A stretch of DNA of 7,014 bases from Chitinophagaceae bacterium (GTDB lineage Bacteria > Bacteroidota > Bacteroidia > Chitinophagales > Chitinophagaceae): NCBI GenBank assembly GCA_023251335.1, contig JAHEZA010000130.1, forward strand, positions 1 through 7,014, given 5' to 3'. How positions within the stretch are numbered: the first letter of the stretch is position 1; every line of letters begins with the position of its first letter. Below the pieces are notes generated by a model. It searched no databases and was not told the DNA's origin. It saw only the letters and a list, made by a program, of their open reading frames with translations. A program made the position numbers and the translations under genes. Below, piece after piece: positions 6,538 to 7,014 of the stretch.

Positions 6538-7011
6538 TCATCGTAAGTTATTAATAACAAGATCCTGTGCACCGGATATTCTTTTCATTAGCTCAGAAGC
6601 GCTTTCGGCCATCCTGCTCTTGTTTTCAAGAATAGTCTCCACTTTACTATCGGTATTCAGTTCAGAGCCATTTTTGTGCTTATTAATGACAAGGCTTTTT
6701 AAATCGTCATCCGCGTTCTTTGTTGCCTGCACCATTATCAACACACCGATGGCTTCTATATCCTGTACCGATGCGTTTTTCAGCAATTGATCTTTGCTTA
6801 ATGCTTTGCAAAGGCTATCAATATTTATTGTTTTCCCTTTTAAAGCGGCAGCATTTTTTTCAATAAAACTTTTAATTTGGGGTTTGATACTCGGCATCGC
6901 TTTTGAGTAGAAAGTGTTGGCTTCCTGTGGCATTACTGTGTTCACCTGTGCGATGGAAGAAAAAAAAATGAAAGAAAAAAGAACGGATAATAAATTTTTC
7001 ATAAATGGCAT
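6538..7011 (-). CDS. Secreted protein of unknown function
   Basis: A 157-residue protein that I do not recognise. It starts with a signal peptide: MPFMKNLLSVLFSFIFFSSIAQ, with likely cleavage after about residue 21-22, so the mature protein should be periplasmic or secreted. There is no lipobox. The mature part (about 135 residues) is predicted mostly helical: 43-57, 65-78 and 82-98 (hydrophobic IEAIGVLIMVQA), 102-110, and a last helix at 122-146. There is one cysteine (Cys68), so no internal disulfide is possible. Two starts are possible: the ATG at 7011 or the one at 7002, which gives MKNLLSV, a more usual signal-peptide start. The frame is still open to the window edge, but the signal peptide argues that the true start is one of these. 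The promoter lies outside the window. It converges on the DUF1697 gene with a gap of 74 bases, so the two are not co-transcribed. Confidence 0.75.
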   Translation of the reverse strand: MPFMKNLLSVLFSFIFFSSIAQVNTVMPQEANTFYSKAMPSIKPQIKSFIEKNAAALKGKTINIDSLCKALSKDQLLKNASVQDIEAIGVLIMVQATKNADDDLKSLVINKHKNGSELNTDSKVETILENKSRMAESASELMKRISGAQDLVINNLR

Positions 7012-7014
7012 ATA

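Noticed and set aside
6476..6790. 104-codon plus-strand open frame downstream of the DUF1697 gene
   Set aside because: It is antisense to the signal-peptide-bearing minus-strand gene and has a Ser/Phe/Leu-rich shadow composition.

Overview
The window looks like an ordinary chromosomal segment of a low-GC Bacteroidota bacterium, most likely from the Chitinophagales/Sphingobacteriales side. This placement is an inference from three things. First, the padR gene is paired with a large gene encoding two PspC domains and a Bacteroidota-type N-terminal helical domain. Second, the signal peptides are short, and upstream regions are A/T-rich with no clear Shine-Dalgarno. Third, a textbook Bacteroidota promoter (TTG, 20 bases, TAnnTTTG) precedes padR. 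No RNA gene, insertion sequence, integrase, CRISPR array or defence gene is visible.

Layout, left to right. (1) Positions 1-2680 read leftward and form a probable operon in the order thiL (thiamine-monophosphate kinase), an S41-family peptidase/lipoprotein, and the first 38 codons of an unrecognised gene that leaves the window. A TAnnTTTG box at 2714-2721 is its candidate promoter. (2) Positions 2681-3032 hold no convincing gene but contain a strong intrinsic terminator (2979-3002, minus strand) that closes the next unit. (3) Positions 3033-5658 form a two-gene leftward operon: a PadR-family repressor followed 37 bases later by a 751-residue multi-pass membrane protein with tandem PspC domains. 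(4) Its promoter region (5700-5740) carries a perfect 13-base palindrome over the -7 box and a 12-base-period direct repeat in the spacer, both candidates for PadR autoregulation. (5) A DUF1697 gene is transcribed divergently (5918-6463, plus). (6) A small secreted protein of unknown function (minus) converges on it and occupies the right end.

The padR-pspC pair is the most interesting unit. A small cytoplasmic winged-helix repressor probably controls both itself and a membrane protein whose domains suggest envelope-stress sensing or membrane support. The thiL operon pairs a cofactor-synthesis gene with an apparently unrelated envelope peptidase. I see no convincing evidence of a wholly new system. 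The unusual points are the architecture of the PspC protein, the operator-like repeats before padR, the Glu found where Ctp-type S41 peptidases have their lysine, and two unrecognised proteins at the edges.
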